Below, piece after piece: positions 18,574 through 27,289 of a stretch of 64,000 nt of DNA. How positions within the stretch are numbered: position 1 is the first letter of the stretch; each line of letters opens with the position of its first letter. The notes under the pieces were generated by a model. That model was given only the letters and a program-made list of their open reading frames with translations. It ran no database searches and was not told the origin of the DNA. The DNA is from QZLE01 sp033852135 (lineage in GTDB: Bacteria > Pseudomonadota > Gammaproteobacteria > QZLD01). The stretch lies in NCBI GenBank assembly GCA_033852135.1, contig JAWSVB010000007.1, positions 62,001 through 126,000 of the forward strand. The letters are read 5' to 3'. Both the position numbers and the translations under genes were made by a program.

Positions 18574-20453
18574 TGCGCATCTTTCCAGCGCAACTCAGGT
18601 TTACCTCGGCGAAAATCAGCTATCTCTAAAGAACGGTAAATACGGTTGTTCTCAATTTGCAGAACTCCGGTATAACCAGGCTTTTTTGTATCACTATTAG
18701 TTACCATTGCTGGCAACTCTGGAATCAAATTATAAGCATCTAACCCAAGAGCAAATAATCTTTGATAACGCTGCATCCGTTTAGGCCACTGGTTGGATAA
18801 TTCAACATACTCTTCGATACTGGTAGAGTTCAATATCCATGGCATATCAACAAATGAGGCGCCATTTAAATCCTGGTCTGCTTTGCTATCTTTGATACCA
18901 CTATAGATTGACGATGTAGCGTATATTGGGATTCTGGATGCCAAGTGAAAATTAAACTGTGGACGCACAAGCCTTGCTTGTGTTGGTTTAGCCGCAAGAA
19001 AAATAAAATCTAAATCCTGACGGCGGCGTGGTTCAAATTCGATCTTTTTACCCAATGTAGTCCTAATAGTTTTATAGCGCTGTGAGCTAGCATCAATATT
19101 TAGCAAAGACTTTATTGAGCGGGAAAAGTCATTGGCCTTAGGATCAAAGAAGTTAGTTTCAAGCACCTCTCCACCCAACTCCTCTAAACTTTTGCTGAAT
19201 GCATCAGCCTGACGTTGCCCCCAATCGGTGTTAGGCACCAATACGACTGCTCTCTTATAACCATCTTCAATGGCATATTTTGCAGCCTGGCTAGCTTCAT
19301 CTTCTGGCAAAAGCCCAAACTGAATAAAGTTAGATTTAGACTCTTGGTATTCTTGCAGATAGTTCAAACCCAAAATCGGAACTTCCACATTCGACATAAC
19401 AGCAAGCTGGGCCAAAATATTTTTCCTTAAAGGGCCTATAACCAAATCAACACCAGCGGCAACCGCTTGATTATAGATTGATACAGCTGACTCAAGCTCA
19501 TTATTCGTATCGTAAAATACAACCTCAGGTCTCTCCATCCTAAAGTCTTTATAATATGCAGCGATAATGCCCTCCCTGATTGCTGAAGCAGCACCGGCAT
19601 ATTTTCCGGTTAGGGGCAACATAACCCCAACCTTGGTAGGGATCTTAAAGCGATTTTGATACTCAGCAATAAGATTTTCAATTAAATACAGCGATGCAGG
19701 GTGAGATGGGTAGCGCACCTTCCACTTCTCAATCTCACTAATTAATTTAGTAACATTACTGCTATTTTGTTTAACGAAATAAACCAACTCAACCCAACCA
19801 CCAAACTCATCCGGAGCAGGAGGCATCATAAAATTAATTCTACTTGCAGTAACCTTGGTTATGGCATCCCAGATTCGAATTTGGTTTGGAGCTAACTCTA
19901 AATCGGTTTGCAGATATTTACCCGCAGCAACCAAGTCTCTGGCCGCATCCAGATACATCTTCTCCGATAGATAAAGGTTGCTACGAAAATCATAAAACTC
20001 ATAACTTGGAAGCATTATTTTGTTATCGTCAATTAAAGCTAAGGCGCCAAGCATATCACCAGATCTATATGCAAGTTTGGATTTGATAAACTTATACTCA
20101 GCCTGAAGGCTTGGCGCTAATTTCTCTGCATCCAGCTTCGCCAGCAGTTCAACCGCCCGCTTGTCTTGCCCAGCTTTAAACATAAAACCGGCGGCTTTAA
20201 TTTTATATTCGATAGCTTGATCAGCGGATGCCAGCTCAGCTGCCGAGATATATCTATCTGCGGCGGTTGCAAAATCACTTATTTTGCTAGCAGTCTCAGC
20301 CTGCAGAACCAAAGCAGCAGCCTGCTTCTCTTCATCTGTAGGCTGGCGAACCTGCTCAGCTGGCGGGGCACAGTTAAGAAGAAACAACACAGAAATAAGT
20401 GCCAGAGTTCTAGTGAAAAATTTGGTGCTGCGGGAAAAAAAGTTGCTATTCAT
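18570..20453 (-). CDS. lpoA: Penicillin-binding protein activator LpoA
   Basis: This 627-residue outer-membrane lipoprotein activates PBP1A for peptidoglycan synthesis. The signal ends in LISVLFLLNC with the lipid-bearing Cys near residue 28. The N-terminal part (about 40-260) is TPR-like. The C-terminal part from about 275 (KVGVMLPLTGKYAGAASAIR) is a periplasmic-binding-protein-like fold with VDLVIGPLRKNILAQLA. It heads the minus-strand row lpoA-yraN-diaA-dolP and is divergent from rsmI, the usual arrangement. Confidence 0.94.
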   Translation of the reverse strand: MNSNFFSRSTKFFTRTLALISVLFLLNCAPPAEQVRQPTDEEKQAAALVLQAETASKISDFATAADRYISAAELASADQAIEYKIKAAGFMFKAGQDKRAVELLAKLDAEKLAPSLQAEYKFIKSKLAYRSGDMLGALALIDDNKIMLPSYEFYDFRSNLYLSEKMYLDAARDLVAAGKYLQTDLELAPNQIRIWDAITKVTASRINFMMPPAPDEFGGWVELVYFVKQNSSNVTKLISEIEKWKVRYPSHPASLYLIENLIAEYQNRFKIPTKVGVMLPLTGKYAGAASAIREGIIAAYYKDFRMERPEVVFYDTNNELESAVSIYNQAVAAGVDLVIGPLRKNILAQLAVMSNVEVPILGLNYLQEYQESKSNFIQFGLLPEDEASQAAKYAIEDGYKRAVVLVPNTDWGQRQADAFSKSLEELGGEVLETNFFDPKANDFSRSIKSLLNIDASSQRYKTIRTTLGKKIEFEPRRRQDLDFIFLAAKPTQARLVRPQFNFHLASRIPIYATSSIYSGIKDSKADQDLNGASFVDMPWILNSTSIEEYVELSNQWPKRMQRYQRLFALGLDAYNLIPELPAMVTNSDTKKPGYTGVLQIENNRIYRSLEIADFRRGKPELRWKDAQ

Positions 20454-20574
20454 TCTACGTTGCTTCTATTTTCAGTTAAAATCCATTTACAAGATGATTA
20501 GATCGCAATTGGTTCGTTATTTTAGCATCATCATCTGACACTGGAAAATAATGTTACTCCTGGAGAGCAAATTA

Positions 20575-21429
20575 GTGACTCAAAACAGCGGAACCCTCTA
20601 TATAGTTTCCACCCCGATAGGGAATCTTGCCGACATCTCACAAAGGGCAATTGACACCCTTTCCAGCGTAGATGTTATAGCAGCCGAAGATACAAGAAGA
20701 ACAGGGTTACTGCTTAGTCACTACGGCATAAATAAAAAACAGATTGCATTACATGACCACAATGAAGAGAAAAAGGTTCCTCAAGTTCTAGAAAGTATTA
20801 GCAATGGGCAAAATATTGCCCTGGTATCAGATGCAGGAACACCACTAATCAACGACCCCGGTTTTGATTTGGTAAGAGCCGCACTAGATGCAAACATGAA
20901 CGTCGTGCCAGTCCCCGGCCCCTGTAGCCCAATTGTTGCCCTGTCAGTATCCGGTCTGCCAACCGACCGCTTCATCTACGAAGGTTTTCTCCCTGCCAAA
21001 CAAGGGGCAAGAGTTAAACACCTTGAAGCATTAGTAAAAGAGGCAAGAACCATACTCTTCCTTGAATCCAGCCACAGAATCGTCGCCTCTCTCAAAGATA
21101 TGCTCACTGTATTTGGAGAGCAGCGGACCGCTGTGGTCGCACGTGAACTAACCAAAACCTTTGAAACCATCAAAAAGGCCACATTAGCAAATCTTGTAGA
21201 ATGGATAGAGAGCGACACAAACCAAACCAAAGGTGAGTTTGTCGTAGTGCTGGATGGCAATAAAGCAGCGGCTGCAGACAAATCTGAGATAGATACAGAA
21301 AACCTCCTGAAGATATTGCTCGACGAAGGGATAGGGGTAAAACAGACATCAAATATTGCCGCTAAGTTAACCGGCAAAAAGAAAAAAGAGCTATATACCA
21401 TGGCGCTTGAATTAAGTGAAAAAGAATAG
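20575..21429 (+). CDS. rsmI: 16S rRNA (cytidine1402-2'-O)-methyltransferase
   Basis: This protein of about 284 residues belongs to the tetrapyrrole-methylase fold family. RsmI methylates the ribose of C1402 in 16S rRNA. Family blocks include LYIVSTPIGNLADISQRA, AAEDTRRTGLLL, ALVSDAGTPLINDPGF and VPGPCSPIVALSVSGLPTDR. Two starts are possible. I favour the GTG at 20575, with GGAG 9 nt upstream; an ATG at 20551 would add eight residues. The gene is divergent from lpoA as in E. coli. Confidence 0.94.
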   Translation: MTQNSGTLYIVSTPIGNLADISQRAIDTLSSVDVIAAEDTRRTGLLLSHYGINKKQIALHDHNEEKKVPQVLESISNGQNIALVSDAGTPLINDPGFDLVRAALDANMNVVPVPGPCSPIVALSVSGLPTDRFIYEGFLPAKQGARVKHLEALVKEARTILFLESSHRIVASLKDMLTVFGEQRTAVVARELTKTFETIKKATLANLVEWIESDTNQTKGEFVVVLDGNKAAAADKSEIDTENLLKILLDEGIGVKQTSNIAAKLTGKKKKELYTMALELSEKE

Positions 21430-21442
21430 CGCTGGGGCAAAA

Positions 21443-21802
21443 ATGGCAACAACTAAATTCGCGCTAGCAATAAATGCGGACAACTCCTTAAATCAACAAC
21501 TAGGAAACCGCTTTGCTATCGTCACATGCCAAGATAAAGAGATTACCCAAACTACAGAGTTGTCTTTAGAAGATAGCTCCTACGTATCTATCGCCAAAGA
21601 ACTAAAAAACCAACAGATAGATGCTCTGCTAGTAAAGAATATCGATATTAAGGCAATCTCTGCACTGGATGAACATAACATACCAGCATTCCGCATCCGC
21701 ACAGAAACCACCACCATCAAAGATACAGTCAACGACCAGCTAAAGCGCAAACTCTCCCCCATCGTCAAAATGTTCACTTGCGGTGGAGCATGTGATTTTT
21801 AG
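21443..21802 (+). CDS. NifX/NifB-like dinitrogenase cofactor-domain protein
   Basis: The product is a 119-residue cytoplasmic protein. It has the alpha/beta pattern of the NifB C-terminal/NifX family: FALAINADNSLNQQLGNRF, a central IDALLVKNIDIKAISALDEHNIPAFR and a C-terminal CGGACDF. Family members carry iron-sulfur or metal-cofactor precursors. There are no nif genes nearby, so the role here is unknown. GGGG lies 6 nt before the chosen ATG at 21443. The frame is open from 21416, inside the end of rsmI. Co-transcription with rsmI is likely. Confidence 0.65.
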   Translation: MATTKFALAINADNSLNQQLGNRFAIVTCQDKEITQTTELSLEDSSYVSIAKELKNQQIDALLVKNIDIKAISALDEHNIPAFRIRTETTTIKDTVNDQLKRKLSPIVKMFTCGGACDF

Positions 21803-21821
21803 TTCGTTCTTCATAAAGTAA

Positions 21822-22109
21822 TTAGAAGAGGAAGTTAATGTCCCTTGCTGCATTCAGGACACGAACTAACTCTATGCCTTCTAGGTGTTTTCTGAAATAG
21901 ATAACATATCGCTCAACTGGAAAGCTTTGCAGACCATATCCAAGCTCTGGTCTTGCTCTACCTGATTCCTTAAACTCTGCTATCAATATAGCCTTATCAT
22001 TAAGTTTATCGATAAATTTATCTGCATTTATTGGGTTGTCTTCTGCAATATATAGCCAAATATCCAAAAGGTCGCTTTCCGCCTCTGGTGAGATAATAAC
22101 TTGTGGCAT
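21822..22109 (-). CDS. parE: ParE/RelE-family toxin
   Basis: The product is 95 residues of the RelE/ParE fold. It starts with PQVIISPEAESDLLDIWLYIAED, continues with GRARPELGYGLQSFPVERYVIYFR, and ends in a strand with RVLNAARDI. Family members inhibit gyrase (ParE) or cleave mRNA (RelE). The two-helix start and the paired CopG-type antitoxin favour ParE. The antitoxin gene ends 5 nt upstream, so they form one unit. It is convergent with the NifX-like gene. Confidence 0.88.
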   Translation of the reverse strand: MPQVIISPEAESDLLDIWLYIAEDNPINADKFIDKLNDKAILIAEFKESGRARPELGYGLQSFPVERYVIYFRKHLEGIELVRVLNAARDINFLF

Positions 22110-22114
22110 TTATT

Positions 22115-22372
22115 TTATTTCCTTCCCAACTCTTGGCGACCTTTAGCTTTTATTGCTTCAATATCCAGCGCCTTTCCTTTTCCTGCATCTAATGATTCCA
22201 AGCCTAAAGATATTTCATCTTTTAAGGCCTGTAATTTAAGCGACTGAAGTTGGTCTCTCTCTTCCATTAATCTAAGAGCCTCCCTAATAACTTCACTGGC
22301 TGAATTATATAACCCATCACTAACCTTCTGTTTTACTAGGCCTTCAAGCTTTGGCGTTAACGATATATTCAT
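22115..22372 (-). CDS. parD: ParD-family (ribbon-helix-helix) antitoxin
   Basis: The product is 85 residues. The N-terminus NISLTPKLEGLVKQKVSDG followed by YNSASEVIREALRLMEERD is the ribbon-helix-helix DNA-binding unit of ParD antitoxins. The charged, helical C-terminal half would wrap the toxin. The gene precedes parE by 5 nt, the usual antitoxin-first order. It should repress its own promoter; a matching palindrome is listed upstream. Confidence 0.9.
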   Translation of the reverse strand: MNISLTPKLEGLVKQKVSDGLYNSASEVIREALRLMEERDQLQSLKLQALKDEISLGLESLDAGKGKALDIEAIKAKGRQELGRK

Positions 22373-22411
22373 AATATTTTCTACCTATTCAATACCCATC
22401 TTTGCCTTAAT

Positions 22412-22430
22412 AATAACAATCTTTGTTATT
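22412..22430. promoter_or_regulatory. Candidate ParD operator (inverted repeat)
   Basis: AATAACAA and TTGTTATT form a perfect 8-bp inverted repeat around TCT, 40 nt before the parD start. Ribbon-helix-helix antitoxins bind such palindromes to autorepress. Function is inferred from position. Confidence 0.45.
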
Positions 22431-22660
22431 TCTTGTTACTAATTCTTTCACATTTTTAAAATGACTACCCTTTATCATGAAATAAATGCACTTATATCAA
22501 TAAAGCAAAATGCGAAAGATTTTTCGCCACTACTCTGATTACTAACCATAAATCAATAACCCCGTTGATTCGGAGAACATAATTTTTGTTTAATCCATTG
22601 TGTCTCAACGTCTAAAAACAGTGCGCACCACTTTTTCCAACAGATTAAATTTAAACATGA

Positions 22661-22666
22661 TACAAT
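22661..22666 (+). promoter_or_regulatory. Likely -10 element of rnpB
   Basis: TACAAT ends 7 nt before the first base-paired residue of RNase P RNA, the position expected for a sigma-70 -10 box. No clear -35 is visible at 17-nt spacing. Confidence 0.5.
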
Positions 22667-22673
22667 CCGCGCC

Positions 22674-23048
22674 GGAGTTGGCCAGGCAATCGCCTTAGTT
22701 TTACGTTTACGTTTTAACTACGGAGGAAAGTCCGGGCTCCGCAGGACAGAGTGCCAGGTAACTCCTGGGGGGCGCGAGCCTACGGAAAGTGCAGCAGAAA
22801 ATAAACCGCCTGTGTTTACATAGGTAAGGGTGAAATGGTGCGGTAAGAGCGCACCGCGTTGGTGGTAACATTCAACGGCATGGTAAACCCCACTCGGAGC
22901 AAGACCAAATAGGGAAGCGCGTCAGCTTTACGTTGACAACATGTGGTCCGCATGTGACTTTCGGGTAGGTTGCTTGAGGTGTATGGTGACGTACATCCTA
23001 GATGAATGATTGCCCACGACAGGACCCGGCTTATCGGCCAACTCCACC
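22674..23048 (+). ncRNA. rnpB: RNase P RNA (bacterial type A)
   Basis: The catalytic RNA of RNase P, which matures tRNA 5' ends. The 5' GGAGTTGGCCAGGCAATCGCC pairs with the 3' CGGCCAACTCC to form helix P1. Inside are the invariant GGAGGAAAGTCCGGGCTCC near 22721-22740, GGTAAACCCC near 22881, and the closing ACAGGACCCGGCTTATCGG. The length of about 375 nt is normal for type A. An 9-bp inverted repeat at 23092-23120 downstream has no T-run. Confidence 0.97.
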
Positions 23049-23155
23049 TAATTCTTTATATTGATAGATATGTCTAAGCTATTACACCTAGGCCCTTCAG
23101 ACAAGCTTTAACTGAAGGGCTCGTAATCTATTCAGCTATTCAGCAGCAAATCAAC

Positions 23156-23731
23156 TCAATCCAACTTAATACGACGCAGTAAGTTCCCTTCAGGAAATAA
23201 CAGGGGATCATTCTCAACGACAAAATCAGCTAAATTTTTAGATGAATCCAGCAATACAATCCCTTTATTCTTCCCTTTAATAAATTCTGCTTTAAGCATT
23301 TTTGATTCTACGGCTTTTTCAAATACTGAGGAATCAGGCAAAAATAGGTTTAATCCTTCTTTACTAACTTCATATCTAATGAATAAGAATGCTTTAGAAC
23401 TATTTTTTTCCTGCGAAACTACATTTAGATAGTTACCGGTTTTTAATGCGCTGCTGTGCGCAAGAAAATCTCTGGTCTTTATATCCCCTGAACCATTGAT
23501 TTCTACCATTACAATTTTAAATCTTTTCTCTGAGTCTAACCCGATATGTATATAACCTGTTTCATTAGGCTGGTTCCAATACCATGTTCCAATAATTGAG
23601 TTATCAAGCTTTTCAGAGCCAATTTTAGTCAATGGCTTTTTGGATTCGATTACACATCCACCTAAAACCATAACTGCTATTAATACTGCAATTATCTTTA
23701 ATGTAGCTTGTTTGATTGTTTTTTGATTCAT
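23156..23731 (-). CDS. Uncharacterised lipoprotein
   Basis: This is a lipoprotein of about 191 residues. The segment TLKIIAVLIAVMVLGGC is a clean lipoprotein signal with lipobox VLGGC. The mature part has IIGTWYWNQPNETGYIHIGLD, a beta-rich stretch that resembles lipocalin-like or META/YcfM-type small domains, but I do not recognise the family. The frame continues upstream to 23800. I chose the Met at 23731 because it is seven residues before the hydrophobic core. There are no informative neighbours: rnpB lies on one side and RNase T divergent on the other. Confidence 0.6.
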   Translation of the reverse strand: MNQKTIKQATLKIIAVLIAVMVLGGCVIESKKPLTKIGSEKLDNSIIGTWYWNQPNETGYIHIGLDSEKRFKIVMVEINGSGDIKTRDFLAHSSALKTGNYLNVVSQEKNSSKAFLFIRYEVSKEGLNLFLPDSSVFEKAVESKMLKAEFIKGKNKGIVLLDSSKNLADFVVENDPLLFPEGNLLRRIKLD

Positions 23732-23924
23732 TTGCAAACTGCCCACAATACTTGAAGGCTCTCCATTATCTTTGAGTAAAACATAATGTAAAACTACCAC
23801 ACATAAACAGTCGTTACGACAGTAGATTCATACGATAACTCCACCCCAAGCAAATATACACTCTGGCATTTATTAAATTGGCTTTATTAATTGGGAATAC
23901 AAGTCAAACCGCCAATAAAGGTTT

Positions 23925-24602
23925 ATGAAATTACAGCAATCGTATATCCTATGCGCTATGACTGATATAAATGAAGATTCAATACCAAATCCAGATATTG
24001 CCCGCCGCTTCCGAGGTTTTTTACCTGTTGTAATTGACCTGGAAACTGCTGGTCTAAATGCACAAACAGATGCTCTATTACAAGTTGCAGCGGTAATCGT
24101 CCGTATGGATGCTCACGGCAAACTTTATACTTATAAAACCCACTCGGTTCATCTTGAGCCATTTGAAGGTGCTAACCTGGACCAGCGTTCCCTTGAGTTT
24201 AATAAGATAGATCCATACCACCCACTGCGTATGGCTGTTAATGAACAAGCTGGCTTGGGTAGAATCTTTAAACCTATTCGCCAAGAGATTCGCGATACTG
24301 GATGCACTAGAGCGATTGTTGTTGCTCACAACACTTTCTTTGATATGAGTTTTCTTATAGCAGCTGTTGAGCGCGCTGGAATCAAACGCAACCCTTTTCA
24401 CCCTTTTAGTGCTTTTGATACTGCTACCCTAGGTGGACTTGCCTATGGACAAACCGTTCTTTCAAAAGCTCTAGCTGCCGCTGGTATTGAGTTCAATGCG
24501 GATGATGCTCACTCGGCAATCTATGATGCAGAGGTAACAGCAAAATTGTTCTGCGAAATCGTAAACTCTTATGATTTCAAATTACCTTATCCTAGTGAAT
24601 AG
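23925..24602 (+). CDS. rnt: Ribonuclease T
   Basis: This DEDDh-type 3'-5' exoribonuclease trims tRNA and other stable RNA 3' ends. The three exonuclease motifs are VVIDLETAGLN, VAHNTFFDMSF and DDAHSAIYDAEVTAKLFCE, and they place the catalytic D, E, D, H and D. The segment KRNPFHPFSAFDTATLGGLAYGQ (shown here only as landmark) matches E. coli RNase T closely. The ORF is 225 residues; a Met at 23958 would give 214, nearer the usual 215. A strong terminator follows. Confidence 0.95.
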   Translation: MKLQQSYILCAMTDINEDSIPNPDIARRFRGFLPVVIDLETAGLNAQTDALLQVAAVIVRMDAHGKLYTYKTHSVHLEPFEGANLDQRSLEFNKIDPYHPLRMAVNEQAGLGRIFKPIRQEIRDTGCTRAIVVAHNTFFDMSFLIAAVERAGIKRNPFHPFSAFDTATLGGLAYGQTVLSKALAAAGIEFNADDAHSAIYDAEVTAKLFCEIVNSYDFKLPYPSE

Positions 24603-24644
24603 CCTCTTGCCTGAAGCGAATATAGCACATATACTGTAAATTAA

Positions 24645-24677
24645 ATGGCAGCCCAAAAAGCTGCCTTTTGTTTTTTT
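24645..24677 (+). terminator. Intrinsic terminator after rnt
   Basis: GGCAGC and GCTGCC form a 6-bp GC-rich stem with a 7-nt loop, followed by TTTTGTTTTTTT. Confidence 0.85.
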
Positions 24678-24850
24678 AGTTTAAAATTCAGTGCTATAGA
24701 AAATTGCATTTAAGATAATTTTCAAGGCATTCGTGGATTATAATCAAACTTTTCGATGAATAATTCCCGCCTTGTTATCCATCTATTCCTCTAAAAATCT
24801 GCAATTAGCTTTGACTTTATACATTATTGATTAATAGTTTGGTGAATTTG

Positions 24851-26029
24851 ATGACAGAATATTTGATTCCAACATATAACAGACAACCTGTTGCCTTTAC
24901 TAAAGGTGAAGGTTCATGGCTTTGGGATGAGGAAGGGAAGAAATATCTAGACGCCCTATCCGGCATCGCTGTTTGTGGTTTAGGCCATGCACACCCAGCC
25001 GTTACAGCTGCTATCCAAAAGCAAGCTGGCGAAGTTATTCACACATCTAATCTGTACCGAATTCCACAACAAGAGAAACTTGCAGAATCACTTTGCAAGT
25101 TATCCGATATGGATTCAGCTTTCTTCTGTAACTCAGGAGCTGAGGCTAATGAAGCGGCTATTAAGATTGCTAGACTTTTCGGCAACCTAAATGGCATTCA
25201 GATGCCTACCATTATCGTTGCACATAAAAGTTTTCATGGTCGTACTATGGCTACCCTTAGCGCTACCGGCAATGAAAAAGTAAAACTTGGCTTTGAACCT
25301 ATGGTTTCTGGCTTTGTACATGTTGATTTTAACGACTTAGAAGCTATTAAAACTGAGATTCAAAAGAACGGTAACATAGTTGCTATTATGCTTGAGCCAG
25401 TTCAGGGTGAAGGTGGAATTAATATTCCAGACACTAACTACCTGAAAGCCGTAAAAGAGCTGTGTGACGAAAATAATCTATTACTAATTTTGGATGAGAT
25501 TCAAACAGGAATCGCTCGTACCGGTAAAATATTTGCCTTCCAACATTCAGAAATTATCCCTGATGTACTTACCCTTGCCAAAGGGCTTGGTAATGGCACA
25601 GCTATTGGCGCCTGCCTTGTTAACGGTAAAGCTAAAGACCTGCTCTACCCTGGCACTCACGGTTCAACATTTGGTGGTAACCCCCTTGCTTGCGCAGCTG
25701 CTAATGCGGTTATAGATACTATTGTGACAGAAAATCTGGCGCAAAAAGCTGAAGATTGCGGCAATAAGATAGCTAGTGATTTTGCAAACAGATTTAAAAA
25801 CACTTCAGGTGTTAAAAACGTTCGCCACATGGGGATGATGTTTGGTATCGAACTTGATCGCCCGTGTACTGAATTAGTAAAAACCGCACTAGATAGTGGA
25901 ATTTTAATTAACGTAACCGCTAATAGCGTAGTAAGACTTCTTCCTCCAATAAATATGAATGAAGAAGATGCGAATATCATGGTTGATAAAATCGTTACAA
26001 TGATTGAACAGTTCCTAACGGAAAAATAA
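24851..26029 (+). CDS. argD: Acetylornithine aminotransferase
   Basis: This class III PLP-dependent aminotransferase of about 392 residues converts N-acetylglutamate semialdehyde to N-acetylornithine in arginine synthesis. It may also serve the lysine branch. Landmarks are YLDALSGIAVCGLGHAHP, FCNSGAEANEAAIKIAR, the Asp in LILDEIQTGIARTGK and the PLP lysine in TLAKGLGNG. I start at 24851 (MTEYLIPTYNR), which has GGTG upstream, rather than the ATG at 24827. argF follows after 12 nt, which supports argD over other members of the family. Confidence 0.94.
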   Translation: MTEYLIPTYNRQPVAFTKGEGSWLWDEEGKKYLDALSGIAVCGLGHAHPAVTAAIQKQAGEVIHTSNLYRIPQQEKLAESLCKLSDMDSAFFCNSGAEANEAAIKIARLFGNLNGIQMPTIIVAHKSFHGRTMATLSATGNEKVKLGFEPMVSGFVHVDFNDLEAIKTEIQKNGNIVAIMLEPVQGEGGINIPDTNYLKAVKELCDENNLLLILDEIQTGIARTGKIFAFQHSEIIPDVLTLAKGLGNGTAIGACLVNGKAKDLLYPGTHGSTFGGNPLACAAANAVIDTIVTENLAQKAEDCGNKIASDFANRFKNTSGVKNVRHMGMMFGIELDRPCTELVKTALDSGILINVTANSVVRLLPPINMNEEDANIMVDKIVTMIEQFLTEK

Positions 26030-26041
26030 CAGGAAATTATT

Positions 26042-26953
26042 ATGAGTACTCGTCATTTCTTAACCTTAATGGACATGTCACCACAAGAGCTTAATGCCTT
26101 AATCAAACGCGCATGTGAGCTTAAAGATATCACTAAAAAGGGTGAGATCTACGAACCATTAAAGAACAAAGTTCTTGGAATGATATTTGAAAAATCTTCA
26201 ACCCGAACCAGAGTATCTTTTGAAGCTGGAATGATTCAACTTGGTGGCGGGTCTATTTTTCTATCACCACGCGATACTCAATTAGGGCGCGGTGAACCAA
26301 TTGAAGATACTGCAAGAGTTCTAAGCAGCATGCTTGACTGTGTGATGATTAGAACCTTTGCTCATGATGTAGTTACTACCATGGCGCAATATAGCAATAT
26401 TCCGATAATCAATGGTCTTACCGACCTTTGCCACCCATGCCAGCTAATAGCCGACATGCAGACCTTTTATGAGCACCGCGGTGATATAAAAGGCAAAACC
26501 GTATCCTGGATTGGCGATGGCAACAACATGGCTAACTCATATATCCTTGCTGCTAAGCAATTTGGTTTTAAACTAAATCTATGCACCCCGAAAGGCTACG
26601 AGCCAGATGCTAAAATCATGCAAGAGAACCGCGAATATTTCGAGGTTATTGATACTGCTGAAGAAGCCGCCTCAGGTTCTGACCTTATCGTAACTGACGT
26701 CTGGGCGAGCATGGGACAAGAAGAGGAACAAAAGCAGCGTGAAGCAGCATTTGAAAACTTTCAGGTAGATAGCAAAATTATGCAACTAGCTAACCCTGAT
26801 GCCGTATTTATGCACTGTTTACCTGCTCACCGCGGTGAAGAGGTTTCTGCTGATGTTATCGATGGCAAACAAAGCATAGTTTGGGATGAAGCTGAGAACA
26901 GACTTCATGCACAAAAAGCTCTACTTGAGTTTTTGGTGTGTGGCCCCCGTTAA
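26042..26953 (+). CDS. argF: Ornithine carbamoyltransferase
   Basis: The product is 303 residues, the usual length, and makes citrulline from ornithine and carbamoyl phosphate. The carbamoyl-phosphate site KSSTRTRVSFE is near residue 50. The HPCQLIADMQT stretch and the ornithine loop FMHCLPAHRGEE are intact. It forms an operon with argD and is closed by an intrinsic terminator 22 nt after the stop. Confidence 0.96.
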   Translation: MSTRHFLTLMDMSPQELNALIKRACELKDITKKGEIYEPLKNKVLGMIFEKSSTRTRVSFEAGMIQLGGGSIFLSPRDTQLGRGEPIEDTARVLSSMLDCVMIRTFAHDVVTTMAQYSNIPIINGLTDLCHPCQLIADMQTFYEHRGDIKGKTVSWIGDGNNMANSYILAAKQFGFKLNLCTPKGYEPDAKIMQENREYFEVIDTAEEAASGSDLIVTDVWASMGQEEEQKQREAAFENFQVDSKIMQLANPDAVFMHCLPAHRGEEVSADVIDGKQSIVWDEAENRLHAQKALLEFLVCGPR

Positions 26954-26975
26954 AAGCCTAATATACCCACTAATG

Positions 26976-26998
26976 ACCGCCTTAACTGGCGGTTTTTT
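26976..26998 (+). terminator. Intrinsic terminator after argF
   Basis: ACCGCC and GGCGGT form a stem around TTAACT and are followed by a T-run (TTTTTT). Confidence 0.9.
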
Positions 26999-27176
26999 GC
27001 TTTTATATGCAAACAATTAGTCATTTCATTTTAACACTAAACAAAGCTAATCTGAGTCATATTTTTATCAATCACCCATAATGCATTGTGTAGCCGGGAC
27101 TCAAAAGCTACTCTTCACGCACTAACATTGGGCAAAACATGACTTTATTCAAATTAACTACATTATTAACCACTTT

Positions 27177-27240
27177 TTGCATTAAATTACTTTAAATCAT
27201 CGCCAATGACCTTTAGAATTGACGACGATTTTTAATGCAA
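27177..27240 (+). promoter_or_regulatory. Long imperfect hairpin upstream of thiolase gene
   Basis: TTGCATTAAA (27177-27186) is a perfect complement of TTTAATGCAA (27231-27240). Inside it, AATCATCGCCAAT pairs imperfectly with ATTGACGACGATT after a 7-nt bulge. The structure ends 49 nt before the thiolase start. It could be a leader-RNA element or a DNA operator; the sequence does not decide. Confidence 0.4.
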
Positions 27241-27289
27241 GATGTTTATCTTGATAACTATGCAACTTAATACTAATAAGGAGTATTAA

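Larger units (their letters stand above)
22373..22673. other. Intergenic region between parD and rnpB
   Basis: This 301-base gap separates divergent units. It holds the candidate ParD operator and the -10 element of rnpB, both listed separately. No other reading frame, hairpin or repeat was found. Confidence 0.5.
26954..27289. other. Intergenic region between argF and thiolase
   Basis: This 336-base gap contains the argF terminator (26976-26998) and a long imperfect hairpin (27177-27240), both listed separately. The remainder is AT-rich with no credible ORF. The thiolase ribosome-binding site AAGGAG sits about 8 nt before the start. Confidence 0.6.

Noticed and set aside
21443..21802. Evidence for nitrogen fixation from the NifX-like domain
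   Set aside because: The domain occurs in many non-fixing bacteria, and no nif genes are near.
23092..23120. 9-bp inverted repeat (GCCCTTCAG / CTGAAGGGC) after rnpB as an intrinsic terminator
   Set aside because: No T-run follows on either strand and the loop is 11 nt, so termination is not supported; it may still form a stem.
24755..24775. Possible ArgR box before argD (TGAATAATT)
   Set aside because: Only one half of the 18-bp ARG box is visible; the second half does not fit, so I did not list it.
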